From contig JADJGJ010000001.1 in the NCBI GenBank assembly GCA_016708105.1, positions 1,426,001 through 1,490,000 of the forward strand: DNA of 64,000 bases, read 5' to 3'. The notes beneath the pieces are model-generated. The model was not told where the DNA came from. It ran no database searches and saw nothing but the letters and a program-made list of their open reading frames with translations. Origin of the DNA: Crocinitomicaceae bacterium (GTDB taxonomy: Bacteria; Bacteroidota; Bacteroidia; Flavobacteriales_D; Crocinitomicaceae). This document shows, piece by piece, positions 43,084 to 51,515 of the stretch (position 1 is the stretch's first letter; the number at the start of each line of letters is the position of its first letter). Both the position numbers and the translations under genes were made by a program.

Positions 43084-44184
43084 TTATAGTGCGAATTTTG
43101 TCACAGATTCTTGCACCTTGCCTTTTTCTTGATTTATCTGACAAGAAAATATTTTGTGCGAGTGATTATTTTTTTCAAAGTTGATCGAGTAAGTGACATT
43201 GGCTATATGTTCAAAAAATAGGCAGCTATTAGAATTTGCATTCACACCGGGTAGCAGATCATTGATTGGATGTGTCCAAATGGCTTTACTTTGTGGAGAT
43301 ACCAGTGATATCAGTATATTTTTTATGTCATTTTGCTGAATTGAAAAATGAAGGATCAGAAAATTTTCACCCCAGCAGGTTTTATTATTTTCAATGCCTG
43401 AACTTATTACTTGAGGAGATAAAAAATTGTGCAAGGAATCATTGATCACAGGCTCATTTGTGGGTTTACCGTAGAAAACAAAATGTCTTTGAGTACCTTG
43501 TTTAGCGTGAAAATAAATGGTGTTTTCAGCATTCGGAAAGTGATTGTAAGGGTAGCTTGTGATCGGGTGCTGGTCAGGTATTGCCAATTTAGCCATGAAA
43601 TATGAATTTAATTCTTGGTAATGCGGCTTAGTAGATTTTGTAATTACTTGTCGGTTTAAATTTTTCAATGAAATGTCAGCGGCATGCAATGCAAAGGCAT
43701 ATCCTGCGAGATTGAAAATGATCACGGTTTCTTCTTCTGCATCAAATTGGATGGTATCTGTTTTAAAGCCTTTCAAGTGGGGAAATTTTTTAATCAAATC
43801 TTTTTGTGTGGCCACAATTTTTCCGGTTTGGTTCTCTATAATGATGAGTTTATCACCTGAGACAACAATGAAAGTATGCGTATCATTAATGCCGGCAATA
43901 CGTGAAAATCCGGATAGCATTTTAGATGAAAAAGATTTGATTTTGTTTGTGAAAATGATCTTTCCGGTATCCAAGTTTACTTTGTTCAGAAAAATTCTAT
44001 TGTTTTCAATCATACCGGTTTTAGTGGGCGTGAATGAGCGGGCGTTGGTTTGAATGAATACGTCTGCTGAGCCCGGTTTCATAAAAATGGATTCAACCTT
44101 TCTCTTGTAGAATTTTGGAATAACCCAAAATATCAAAACAAGAAAAACCACCAAACCAAGAATAAAATAAATACCAGGAAACAT
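43084..44184 (-). CDS. Membrane-anchored protein of unknown function
   Basis: A 366-residue protein with one N-terminal membrane helix (FILGLVVFLVLIFWVIPKFYK) and then a beta-rich region with repeated segments such as NKVNLDTGKIIFTNKI and KLIIIENQTGKIVATQKDL, which look like propeller blades (PQQ-like). It may resemble the PA2928-type family, but I cannot confirm that. The stretch to its right (44185-44444) shows nothing recognisable. Confidence 0.65.
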   Translation of the reverse strand: MFPGIYFILGLVVFLVLIFWVIPKFYKRKVESIFMKPGSADVFIQTNARSFTPTKTGMIENNRIFLNKVNLDTGKIIFTNKIKSFSSKMLSGFSRIAGINDTHTFIVVSGDKLIIIENQTGKIVATQKDLIKKFPHLKGFKTDTIQFDAEEETVIIFNLAGYAFALHAADISLKNLNRQVITKSTKPHYQELNSYFMAKLAIPDQHPITSYPYNHFPNAENTIYFHAKQGTQRHFVFYGKPTNEPVINDSLHNFLSPQVISSGIENNKTCWGENFLILHFSIQQNDIKNILISLVSPQSKAIWTHPINDLLPGVNANSNSCLFFEHIANVTYSINFEKNNHSHKIFSCQINQEKGKVQESVTKFAL

Positions 44185-44444
44185 GAAGTAAATGTACTAA
44201 AATCAGGATGATAATCTCAGAATGTGAAAAGGAATGTTGCACTGTATTTACAGTTCTATAATGATGTCTCAACTTTATAGGCTCAGGTGGCGATCTTTAC
44301 AAACGGAAGGATTTATTTGTGCTGTGTTTGAAAGATAATTTTTATTCAGGTTTATGCCTTGCCCTATTTTGCTCAGATAGAGGTGCATTGCAAAATACAT
44401 GAATGTTTCTAGTTGATCTGTTATGAAAAAAGTTGAATACTTGA

Positions 44445-45122
44445 TTAATTCTTTTGTTTTGAACTTTTATTAACCAATTTTGCTGCTTGCATTCTTGAGG
44501 TAACGTGCAATTTGCTGTATATTTTAGTAATGTTATTACGCACCGTGTTAGGACTTAAACCAAGGATTGAGGCTATTTCTTTATATTCTAATCCGTCTAC
44601 AAGTAAGGTTAGAATTTCTTTTTCGCGGTCAGTTAGATTATACTCTGATGAGTACTCGGTTTTATTTTTTAATTCAGATGTAGGTTGTGCGTTTGAAAGC
44701 AAGTTCAATACTTTTCTTGCAATTGCAGGAGACATTGGTGCACCTTCACCTTTGAGAAGATCAAAAATAGCGTCTTTAATTTTTTCGACCGGTTCATCTT
44801 TTAGCAAATAACCATCAGCACCGGCTTTAATGGCGTTGAATATTTTTTCATCTTCGTCAAATATTGTCAGAACAATGTACTTAGTTTTTTTATATCTCAA
44901 CTTTGCTTCTTCAATTGCTTGTATTCCGTTCATGATAGGCATGTCAATATCCATCAAAACAATATCAGGTTCTATTGTCTTACGCGCGTTGATCATTGCT
45001 TCTAAAAAATCTCTTCCATTTTCAGCTGTAAATAAGATTTCAAAATCTTTAAAACGACTCAGCCTGTCCTTTAGTGCTGACCGGACGCATCTTTCATTAT
45101 CAACTATTGCAATATAAATCAT
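44445..45122 (-). CDS. NarL/LuxR-type response regulator
   Basis: A 225-residue regulator: receiver domain (about 1-125) with the acidic cluster VDNE and phosphorylation site Asp58 in LMDIDMP, Thr and Lys in YIVLTIFDED and YLLKDEPVEK; then a LuxR-type HTH (LTDREKEILTLLVDG, YKEIASILGLSPNTVRNNITKIYSKL). It would act with the kinase encoded 49 bp upstream on the same strand. Target genes unknown. Confidence 0.95.
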   Translation of the reverse strand: MIYIAIVDNERCVRSALKDRLSRFKDFEILFTAENGRDFLEAMINARKTIEPDIVLMDIDMPIMNGIQAIEEAKLRYKKTKYIVLTIFDEDEKIFNAIKAGADGYLLKDEPVEKIKDAIFDLLKGEGAPMSPAIARKVLNLLSNAQPTSELKNKTEYSSEYNLTDREKEILTLLVDGLEYKEIASILGLSPNTVRNNITKIYSKLHVTSRMQAAKLVNKSSKQKN

Positions 45123-45171
45123 GGTTTGGGTACAAATTTAGGTTGCCTGGCACTAGTTTACAATGGTACGT

Positions 45172-46794
45172 TTATACTATTAATACATATTTAGTGCCTG
45201 AGTCAATTTGGGATTCTAACTGTAATGTGATGCCAAATTCATGTGCTCTTTTTTTGATGTTTTGTAATCCGTAACTCTCTTGTTTATTTAGGGTTGTATC
45301 AAATCCTTTACCGTTATCTGAAATAAAAATAGATAAAGATTCTGCACTACAATCAATTTGAATTTTCACCTCGGTTGCCTCAGCGTATTTGAATGCATTG
45401 TTTAATATTTCCTGGCTAATGCGGTAGAGATTAAGACCCAGCAAGGCATTTAATTCTCTCTTAACTACGATGTTTTCAGAAAAAATCACCTGAGTTTGAC
45501 TGTGTCTGAAAATATTTTTTGCAAAAATTTTGAGTTTGTCTGAGAAATCCCAAGTGGTAATGTTTGCATCACTGATAGCCCAAATTGTTTCTCTAAGACT
45601 GCCTATTACGCTACGCACAGTTTGATTTACGCTTTCTGTGAGTTGAGCTCTTTTGGTTTTGTCATTTTCTTCAAAACCATCAAGAGAATAAACAATGAAT
45701 GAGAGTTTTCCGCCAATATTGTCATGTAAGTCACGAGCAATGCGTTCTCTATCTTGTTGCAGGTTTTGAAGCAGTTTTAATTCTTGTTTTTTTCTTTTTA
45801 AATTAATTCTTACAATCACAAGCAATGATACTAAGGTAAGGAGTATAGCGATAAATGCAATCAGGATAATTGCCCGATTTTTAGATTCAATTTTCAGCAG
45901 ATTAACTTGATTTTGCGAGCTGAGTATTTTGTTTTGTTGTTCTTTTTTTTCCGTTTGGTAAAGTGTCTCAAATTTGGCAATGTGTTCTGATTTTTCTGCT
46001 TGCAAAACAGAGTCTTTGAATTCAAACCAGCGCAACATATACCTCCGTGCAGTAGTATCGCCGAGCATAATCAGGCATTCTGCTTTTCCTCTGTAAGTAT
46101 TTAAAATAGCTTCTCTATTATTGCTTTCAAGATATAGTTTTTCAGCTCTATTAATATGATTCAGTGCTTCAGGGTAATTCTTTTTTATGAAGAAATTGTA
46201 ATTATAACTTTTACTGGCTGCAAATGCCATCACATTTTTATCTTTTGACAAGTTGCCATAGTGTTCGGCGCTAGCAATCATCTGTTCAATTTGATTATAA
46301 TTATTGGTGGTATTCATGTAAAGCTCTGCCAAAGTTGAATATGTTTTAGATAGCCCAACATAATTATTTTCGATGGTCATTAGTTGAATGGCACTGAAGC
46401 TATACTTCTCAGCCGAATCTATATTTTCATCTTCAATATAAAGTGCACCTAAAAAATAGTAGGTGCCAGCACGCAAAGAATCTAAATTATTTTTGTTGAT
46501 CAATTCCAGCGCATGATAAGTCCATTTGAAAGCAGATTCATGATCATATAAATAGTAATGGCATTTTGCCAAAGACATGGATGCTTGAACCATCATGGCA
46601 GGCTTGTTTTCAACTTCAGCTAATTGTAACACATTCAAATATTTCTCATGTGCTTTGGCGTAATCATTATTTGTGTAGTATTCAACTGCCTGATGTAAAA
46701 CTAAATCTAAGGATTGGGCATGAGTAAACCACGTGCCTAATGAGCAAAGTAATAAAGTCAGACGATTTGAAAATTGTACCAACATAATGAGCAT
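45172..46794 (-). CDS. TPR-containing NarX-type sensor histidine kinase (HisKA_3)
   Basis: A 540-residue kinase: signal peptide (about 1-27), periplasmic TPR-like helices (30-290), one membrane helix (308-330), a HisKA_3 motif with His357 in RIARDLHDNIGGKLSF, and a C-terminal ATPase (YRISQEILNNAFKYAEAT; ISDNGKGFD; SYGLQNIKKRAHEFG). This family phosphorylates NarL-type regulators, and one lies just downstream. The start is the ATG at 46794, with another three codons in. Confidence 0.93.
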   Translation of the reverse strand: MLIMLVQFSNRLTLLLCSLGTWFTHAQSLDLVLHQAVEYYTNNDYAKAHEKYLNVLQLAEVENKPAMMVQASMSLAKCHYYLYDHESAFKWTYHALELINKNNLDSLRAGTYYFLGALYIEDENIDSAEKYSFSAIQLMTIENNYVGLSKTYSTLAELYMNTTNNYNQIEQMIASAEHYGNLSKDKNVMAFAASKSYNYNFFIKKNYPEALNHINRAEKLYLESNNREAILNTYRGKAECLIMLGDTTARRYMLRWFEFKDSVLQAEKSEHIAKFETLYQTEKKEQQNKILSSQNQVNLLKIESKNRAIILIAFIAILLTLVSLLVIVRINLKRKKQELKLLQNLQQDRERIARDLHDNIGGKLSFIVYSLDGFEENDKTKRAQLTESVNQTVRSVIGSLRETIWAISDANITTWDFSDKLKIFAKNIFRHSQTQVIFSENIVVKRELNALLGLNLYRISQEILNNAFKYAEATEVKIQIDCSAESLSIFISDNGKGFDTTLNKQESYGLQNIKKRAHEFGITLQLESQIDSGTKYVLIV

Positions 46795-46895
46795 CCCAAA
46801 GATATTCAGATATTGAAAGCCATCTACAGGTACATCTGTACTATTTTCAATCTACAACTGATTGAAGAATTTTGGCTCGTGTTAAACCGAATTGT

Positions 46896-47600
46896 ATGGT
46901 CAAAAATATTTCATGCGCTATTATGCTTCTTTTTTTCTTCAATCTTGTCAACGCACAAATTGATGATGATTTTTATCAATCAAGATATAATGTGTCACTT
47001 GTCTACAGTAAAATAAAGGCTGATAACATTAGTCAATCAAGCAAGGTGCATTTTATTTCTGTCAATCTTTTTGATTTTACTTTGGGTGGTTCTGAGAAAT
47101 TCAAGTCGTATTTTAACGGCAACATGAGAGTGATTGGTGATATTTGGTGGATGCTGGCTAAAGAGATTGGCGGAACAACAGATTATTTGAACGGAGGCTA
47201 CACCAGCAGTGTGTTTGAGTTAAAATGGGGGTTAAATATTGTGTCTAATGATAAAATTTTAATAACTCCCGGTTTGGCAAGTGATGGTTATTGGTATGTG
47301 TTTAATGGTCAACGAGCCTTTACGTGGTGTTTGGGTCCACTTCTTAAAGTTGATTATTTACTAACTGATAATTTATTGATCAGAAATTTATCCGGTTTTG
47401 ATTTTCCTTTTGCTCGGACAAATGGATCACTGGGTGATAAATCAAGTTACTTGTATAACAGAACTGAACTTATAACAAAAGTCGGTTTTTTTGTGGGATT
47501 TGACTACATGCACATGAAATTCATCGCTGAGAATGAAGCCATTCCTGAAAGCAAGTTGAATAGGTTTGATTTTAAACTTGGTTATATGATTAGAATGTAA
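46896..47600 (+). CDS. Putative outer-membrane barrel protein, unknown function
   Basis: About 234 residues from the ATG at 46896 (MVKNISCAIMLLFFFNLVNAQ, signal peptide); a TTG 24 bp earlier is unlikely. The rest alternates polar and hydrophobic residues with many Tyr/Trp/Phe and ends FDFKLGYMIRM, ending with a hydrophobic residue pattern typical of outer-membrane beta-barrels. It is the first gene of a rightward set of three and is divergent from the kinase. Family not recognised. Confidence 0.65.
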   Translation: MVKNISCAIMLLFFFNLVNAQIDDDFYQSRYNVSLVYSKIKADNISQSSKVHFISVNLFDFTLGGSEKFKSYFNGNMRVIGDIWWMLAKEIGGTTDYLNGGYTSSVFELKWGLNIVSNDKILITPGLASDGYWYVFNGQRAFTWCLGPLLKVDYLLTDNLLIRNLSGFDFPFARTNGSLGDKSSYLYNRTELITKVGFFVGFDYMHMKFIAENEAIPESKLNRFDFKLGYMIRM

Positions 47601-47622
47601 TAGCCCCAAAAAAAAGTAAGAT

Positions 47623-48615
47623 ATGAGAATTGTTATATTGCTGTTTGTTTGTTTGTATTATAGTGGTGTATTTGCCCAAACCGCACATAACGGAAAAGTT
47701 GTGAGTTTAGCGTTCAATGATTCAGGTACAAAACTGATTTCTGCGTCAGGTACTGAAACCATCGTTTGGGATATGACTACAAGTAAAAGGAGTACTACCA
47801 TCAATATGAATGCGAGTTTGGTTTATTGGTTGACTGAAAAAAATAAAATCTTGATAGCCGGAGCAGATGGTGTTTATTTGATGGATGATGAAACTTTTGT
47901 TGTAACAGACACGATTGACAGCGAAAAAAAACTTGATGGGCCTTATGTGGTTACACCTGATGGAAAATATTTGTTCTGTCGTTTGCGCACATCTCAAAGC
48001 GAAGCATGGTTGCATGCAATTAACCTCCATGATTTTTCGGCTATTGAAAATTTGAGTAATAAAAAACACAAATTTTTCAATAACGCCTTGGTTTTTTCTG
48101 CATCATCTGACAGTAGATATCTTTATGTGCTGAGTAACGGCGTTGATATAATTCAGTTTTCGTGCGAAAATTTTAGTGAGATTACCCGCTTCAATATTAC
48201 AAAGGTACACAGCGATATTTCTTCAGCGGTTTGCATAGCAGCCGGTGACGAATATTTGTATGTAGGAGGAAAGAGCAATTCAGGTACAGGTGGAAAAGAA
48301 ATAAGTCGTTATCTAGTAAATAATCAATTAATCGGATTTGGTGCCTCACCAATTTCAGGAGGGGTTAGGGCTATTGCTTATTCTCCTGTGCTCAAAACGC
48401 TTTTCATTGCAGCTTTGGACATGAAAATTTATACTCTCAAAGATGATGTGGGTGTGATTGAAAAATTTGCTTCGTTAGATAGATATCCTGAAAGCCTATC
48501 CGTTTCTATTGACGGAAAATTTCTGGCTGTAGGAACAGGATTTGCAAAAAAGAGTACAGATAATTTTCCTGTTCTGGTTTTTGATATTGAAAGTGGTAAG
48601 GTTGTTTTAGATTGA
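47623..48615 (+). CDS. Secreted beta-propeller (WD40-like) protein
   Basis: A 330-residue protein with a signal peptide (MRIVILLFVCLYYSGVFAQ) and blades of the WD40/YVTN type (NGKVVSLAFNDSGTKLISASGTETIVWDM; YVVTPDGKYLFCRL; SLSVSIDGKFLAVGTG). Propellers commonly mediate protein interactions. It begins 22 bp after the barrel gene and ends 9 bp before the next, so the three form an operon. Confidence 0.8.
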   Translation: MRIVILLFVCLYYSGVFAQTAHNGKVVSLAFNDSGTKLISASGTETIVWDMTTSKRSTTINMNASLVYWLTEKNKILIAGADGVYLMDDETFVVTDTIDSEKKLDGPYVVTPDGKYLFCRLRTSQSEAWLHAINLHDFSAIENLSNKKHKFFNNALVFSASSDSRYLYVLSNGVDIIQFSCENFSEITRFNITKVHSDISSAVCIAAGDEYLYVGGKSNSGTGGKEISRYLVNNQLIGFGASPISGGVRAIAYSPVLKTLFIAALDMKIYTLKDDVGVIEKFASLDRYPESLSVSIDGKFLAVGTGFAKKSTDNFPVLVFDIESGKVVLD

Positions 48616-48624
48616 TTGAAAAGT

Positions 48625-50004
48625 ATGAAAAATATGAAAAATAGTTTGCTCATTTACCTGTTGTGTCTCTTGTCAGGTGTAGTTTCAGCGCAAGATTTTC
48701 TAATCCCGTGTCAAACGGATAATAAATGGGGATTTTGTGATCCTACCGGACAAGTGGTAATTAATCATTTGTATGGTGCAGCGTTTCCATTTTATAATCA
48801 TCATGCCCTGGTGTATAAATCAACGGATGAACGCAGTGGTTATTGGTGTATCATAGATGAACAAGGTAATGAAGTGCGTGAGTTTACAAAAATTCAAAAT
48901 TATTCAGGTGTACATCATGCTACTATTCACGACGCCAGCGGTTGGGTGAAGCTTGCTTGTTTTGATGAAGATCAAAAGTTAAACTATTTGTACATTCATT
49001 TGTTGACCATTGAAGTTCAAAAAACAAAACCTGAAGTTGATATACTTAATCCATCAACAGCTGTCGTCAATCAGCAGAATGGAAGAAATATTTTTACTTC
49101 AACCCAGTCTGATGTTGTTTTGATAAATGAAAAAGGGAAAATTGAAAATGAAGGAATGAACGTAAAGGGTGGAACATTTTTCATTGAGGGGAAAAATGGT
49201 AACATAATTCTTGATAAAACTGTTGTACCGGTATCTGGATTTAATTATAATTATGCTTTGGTATATATAGATCCGGTCTGGGAAAAAGTGGCTCAATATT
49301 CCATCCCGCAATCTGATGAAAAAAATTTTATTGATCAGACGGGTAACTTCGTTTTTAAGGAGCATTTTCGCTACGCTCGTGGATTTGAACAAGGTTATGC
49401 TTTTGCAGGAGATATGCTTGACTCGTTGTATATGTTTGATCATGACTTCAGATTGATCCAAACAATTCATGCCAGCAAGATGGAGGATTTTGACAGCTCA
49501 GGAATACTTTTAGCTTATCACCGTGGTCAAAATAATTTATGTGTCTATGATTTTGCGCAATCAAGAGAAATTATTCGTTTTTCATCTTCTGCATATTATT
49601 ACCAAATAGCTCATGTTGATGATCATTATATTTATATTGCAAGCAGTAATGGAATTCATGTTGTCAAGCGCGCTACGAATGAAGTAATTTCGTTTGAAAA
49701 TAATAGTTTTGTGAATGCATTTCAGGAAATATTAGTTTATGAAAACGGAAACGGGAGGACCATTGTAAATATACTCAAGAATGAGGTAATTATGTCTGAT
49801 TTGAATCAATGTGAAATAATACCAGAATTTGAAGTTTTTTCATGGAAAAGTTCTAATGCATCAGGTATTCATGATTTTGATGGTAAACCAGTTTTTGCTA
49901 ATTCATGCACATGCATTCAAGTGTTACCAGGTGGTTTTGTTTACTTGAAAAATGAGCAAGGAAATTTTGCTTGGGGTCACCTAGGTAACTCTAAAATTTA
50001 TTGA
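48625..50004 (+). CDS. Secreted WG-repeat-type protein
   Basis: About 459 residues from the ATG at 48625 (MKNMKNSLLIYLLCLLSGVVSAQ). Its first domain has the WG-type repeat NKWGFCDPTGQVVINHLYGAAFPF and a related YWCIIDEQGNEV; later parts (NFIDQTGNFVFKEHFRYARGFEQGYAFAG) repeat the theme more weakly. The lower half reads as a further propeller. Third gene of the secreted trio. Role unknown. Confidence 0.75.
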   Translation: MKNMKNSLLIYLLCLLSGVVSAQDFLIPCQTDNKWGFCDPTGQVVINHLYGAAFPFYNHHALVYKSTDERSGYWCIIDEQGNEVREFTKIQNYSGVHHATIHDASGWVKLACFDEDQKLNYLYIHLLTIEVQKTKPEVDILNPSTAVVNQQNGRNIFTSTQSDVVLINEKGKIENEGMNVKGGTFFIEGKNGNIILDKTVVPVSGFNYNYALVYIDPVWEKVAQYSIPQSDEKNFIDQTGNFVFKEHFRYARGFEQGYAFAGDMLDSLYMFDHDFRLIQTIHASKMEDFDSSGILLAYHRGQNNLCVYDFAQSREIIRFSSSAYYYQIAHVDDHYIYIASSNGIHVVKRATNEVISFENNSFVNAFQEILVYENGNGRTIVNILKNEVIMSDLNQCEIIPEFEVFSWKSSNASGIHDFDGKPVFANSCTCIQVLPGGFVYLKNEQGNFAWGHLGNSKIY

Positions 50005-50111
50005 TGAGTAGTTTATTACAAATTCAAGTTTTTTGTTACCGAAGCACATCACTGTGATGTCTCTACAATCAGCTATTTAAGCACTTTTTTCAAGATATCC
50101 TCTACAAATTG

Positions 50112-50119
50112 TAACTTTG
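50112..50119 (+). promoter_or_regulatory. Putative -7 element of the CorC-like gene
   Basis: TAACTTTG, 8 bp before the ATG at 50127; if used, the transcript would start almost at the codon. A weak TTC element lies about 20 bp upstream. Confidence 0.4.
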
Positions 50120-50126
50120 TGCCGCT

Positions 50127-51419
50127 ATGGCACTTGATATTTTCATTACCCTTCTGTTGGTTTTCATGAATGGCTTTTTTGTTGCGGCTGAATTCGCTAT
50201 TGTAAAAGTGAGGGCATCTCAGCTTGAAGTTCACATTAAAAACGGAAATCGTTTCGCTGTTTTATCCAAGCATATCGTTACTCATCTTGACGGGTATCTG
50301 GCAGCAACGCAATTAGGTATTACGCTTGCAAGTCTTGCTTTAGGTTGGATTGGAGAACCAGTTGTCTCTAAAATGATTATTAGTGTGATGCATTGGTTTG
50401 ATGTGGAACTGAGCCATGATACCGCTCACGCCATTGCTTTGCCTATTGCTTTTGCTATTATCACGGTATTGCATATTGTGTTTGGTGAGCTGGCACCTAA
50501 GTCAATTGCAATTCAGCGTTCTGAAGGAACAACCCTTGCTTTATCTTATCCTTTACAATTTTTCTATATCATCTTCAGACCCTTTATCTGGATATTGAAT
50601 GGCATTGCAAATCTCATTCTTAAAATGCTTGGCATCACATCAAGTCACGGAAATGACGTACACAGCAGTGACGAATTAAAATATCTGGTTAAGCTGGGTA
50701 AAGAGAGTGGTGAGATTGGTGAAACGGATTACGACATTATAAAAAATGCCTTTGAATTTTCAGAACGCACGGCTGAAGAAGTGATGGTGCCGCGTACAAA
50801 AGTAGTGGCTGTTGATTTGAATGATTATAATGAAGAGATACTGGAGAAAATTATTGATGAACGTTTTTCACGCATTCCTTGTTTTGAAGATAATTTGGAT
50901 CACGTAACGGGTATTGTGCATTTGAAAGATATTCTGCTTGCCATGCGAAAAGGAGGAAAGGTGAATTTGCGAAGCATGATTACACCCATCATCATCATTC
51001 CACAAAACAAACGTATAGGAACCTTGTTGAAAGAGTTTCAGCAAAAGCATCAGCAAATGGCCGTGGTGGTTGATGAATATGGTGGTACATTAGGTATTGT
51101 CACCATGGAAGATATTTTGGAAGAGCTTGTTGGTGAAATACAAGATGAAACCGACAATGAAATTCCTTTTGTTGAGCAAACTGCTGACAAAACATTTCAG
51201 GTGCTTGCCTCTGCAAGTATTGATGATATCAATGATTTAATACCGCGAAATATTGAAAAGAAAGACGAGTATAACACGCTTGCCGGTTACATCATTGACA
51301 AATGCGGACGTATACCCGCTGTGAATGAAAAATTCACCGCAGATGGATATGAAATAACCATTCTCAAAAAAAACCGAACCACTATTTTATTAGTCAAACT
51401 GGTTGACATGCAGCCTTAA
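50127..51419 (+). CDS. CNNM/CorC-family membrane protein (DUF21, CBS pair, CorC_HlyC)
   Basis: A 430-residue protein in the usual order: a DUF21 membrane domain with about four helices (1-190), two CBS motifs (about 200-330; ERTAEEVMVPRTKV, MAVVVDEYGGTLGIVTMEDILEELVGEIQDE) and a C-terminal CorC_HlyC domain (345-428). Relatives transport Mg2+ or Co2+; in gliding Bacteroidetes GldE is a member. It has no signature that tells GldE from other members here. Confidence 0.92.
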   Translation: MALDIFITLLLVFMNGFFVAAEFAIVKVRASQLEVHIKNGNRFAVLSKHIVTHLDGYLAATQLGITLASLALGWIGEPVVSKMIISVMHWFDVELSHDTAHAIALPIAFAIITVLHIVFGELAPKSIAIQRSEGTTLALSYPLQFFYIIFRPFIWILNGIANLILKMLGITSSHGNDVHSSDELKYLVKLGKESGEIGETDYDIIKNAFEFSERTAEEVMVPRTKVVAVDLNDYNEEILEKIIDERFSRIPCFEDNLDHVTGIVHLKDILLAMRKGGKVNLRSMITPIIIIPQNKRIGTLLKEFQQKHQQMAVVVDEYGGTLGIVTMEDILEELVGEIQDETDNEIPFVEQTADKTFQVLASASIDDINDLIPRNIEKKDEYNTLAGYIIDKCGRIPAVNEKFTADGYEITILKKNRTTILLVKLVDMQP

Positions 51420-51515
51420 ACAGCGTTTAGTCATAGTCATCTTGTATCAATCAACAAGGAATCTCAACTGATATTCGTTTAATTCGGTTATTTTAGCGTA
51501 ATCAGCGAATAATAC

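Noticed and set aside
48616..48624. TTG start for the WG-repeat protein directly after the propeller stop
   Set aside because: The ATG at 48625 or 48634 gives a better signal peptide.
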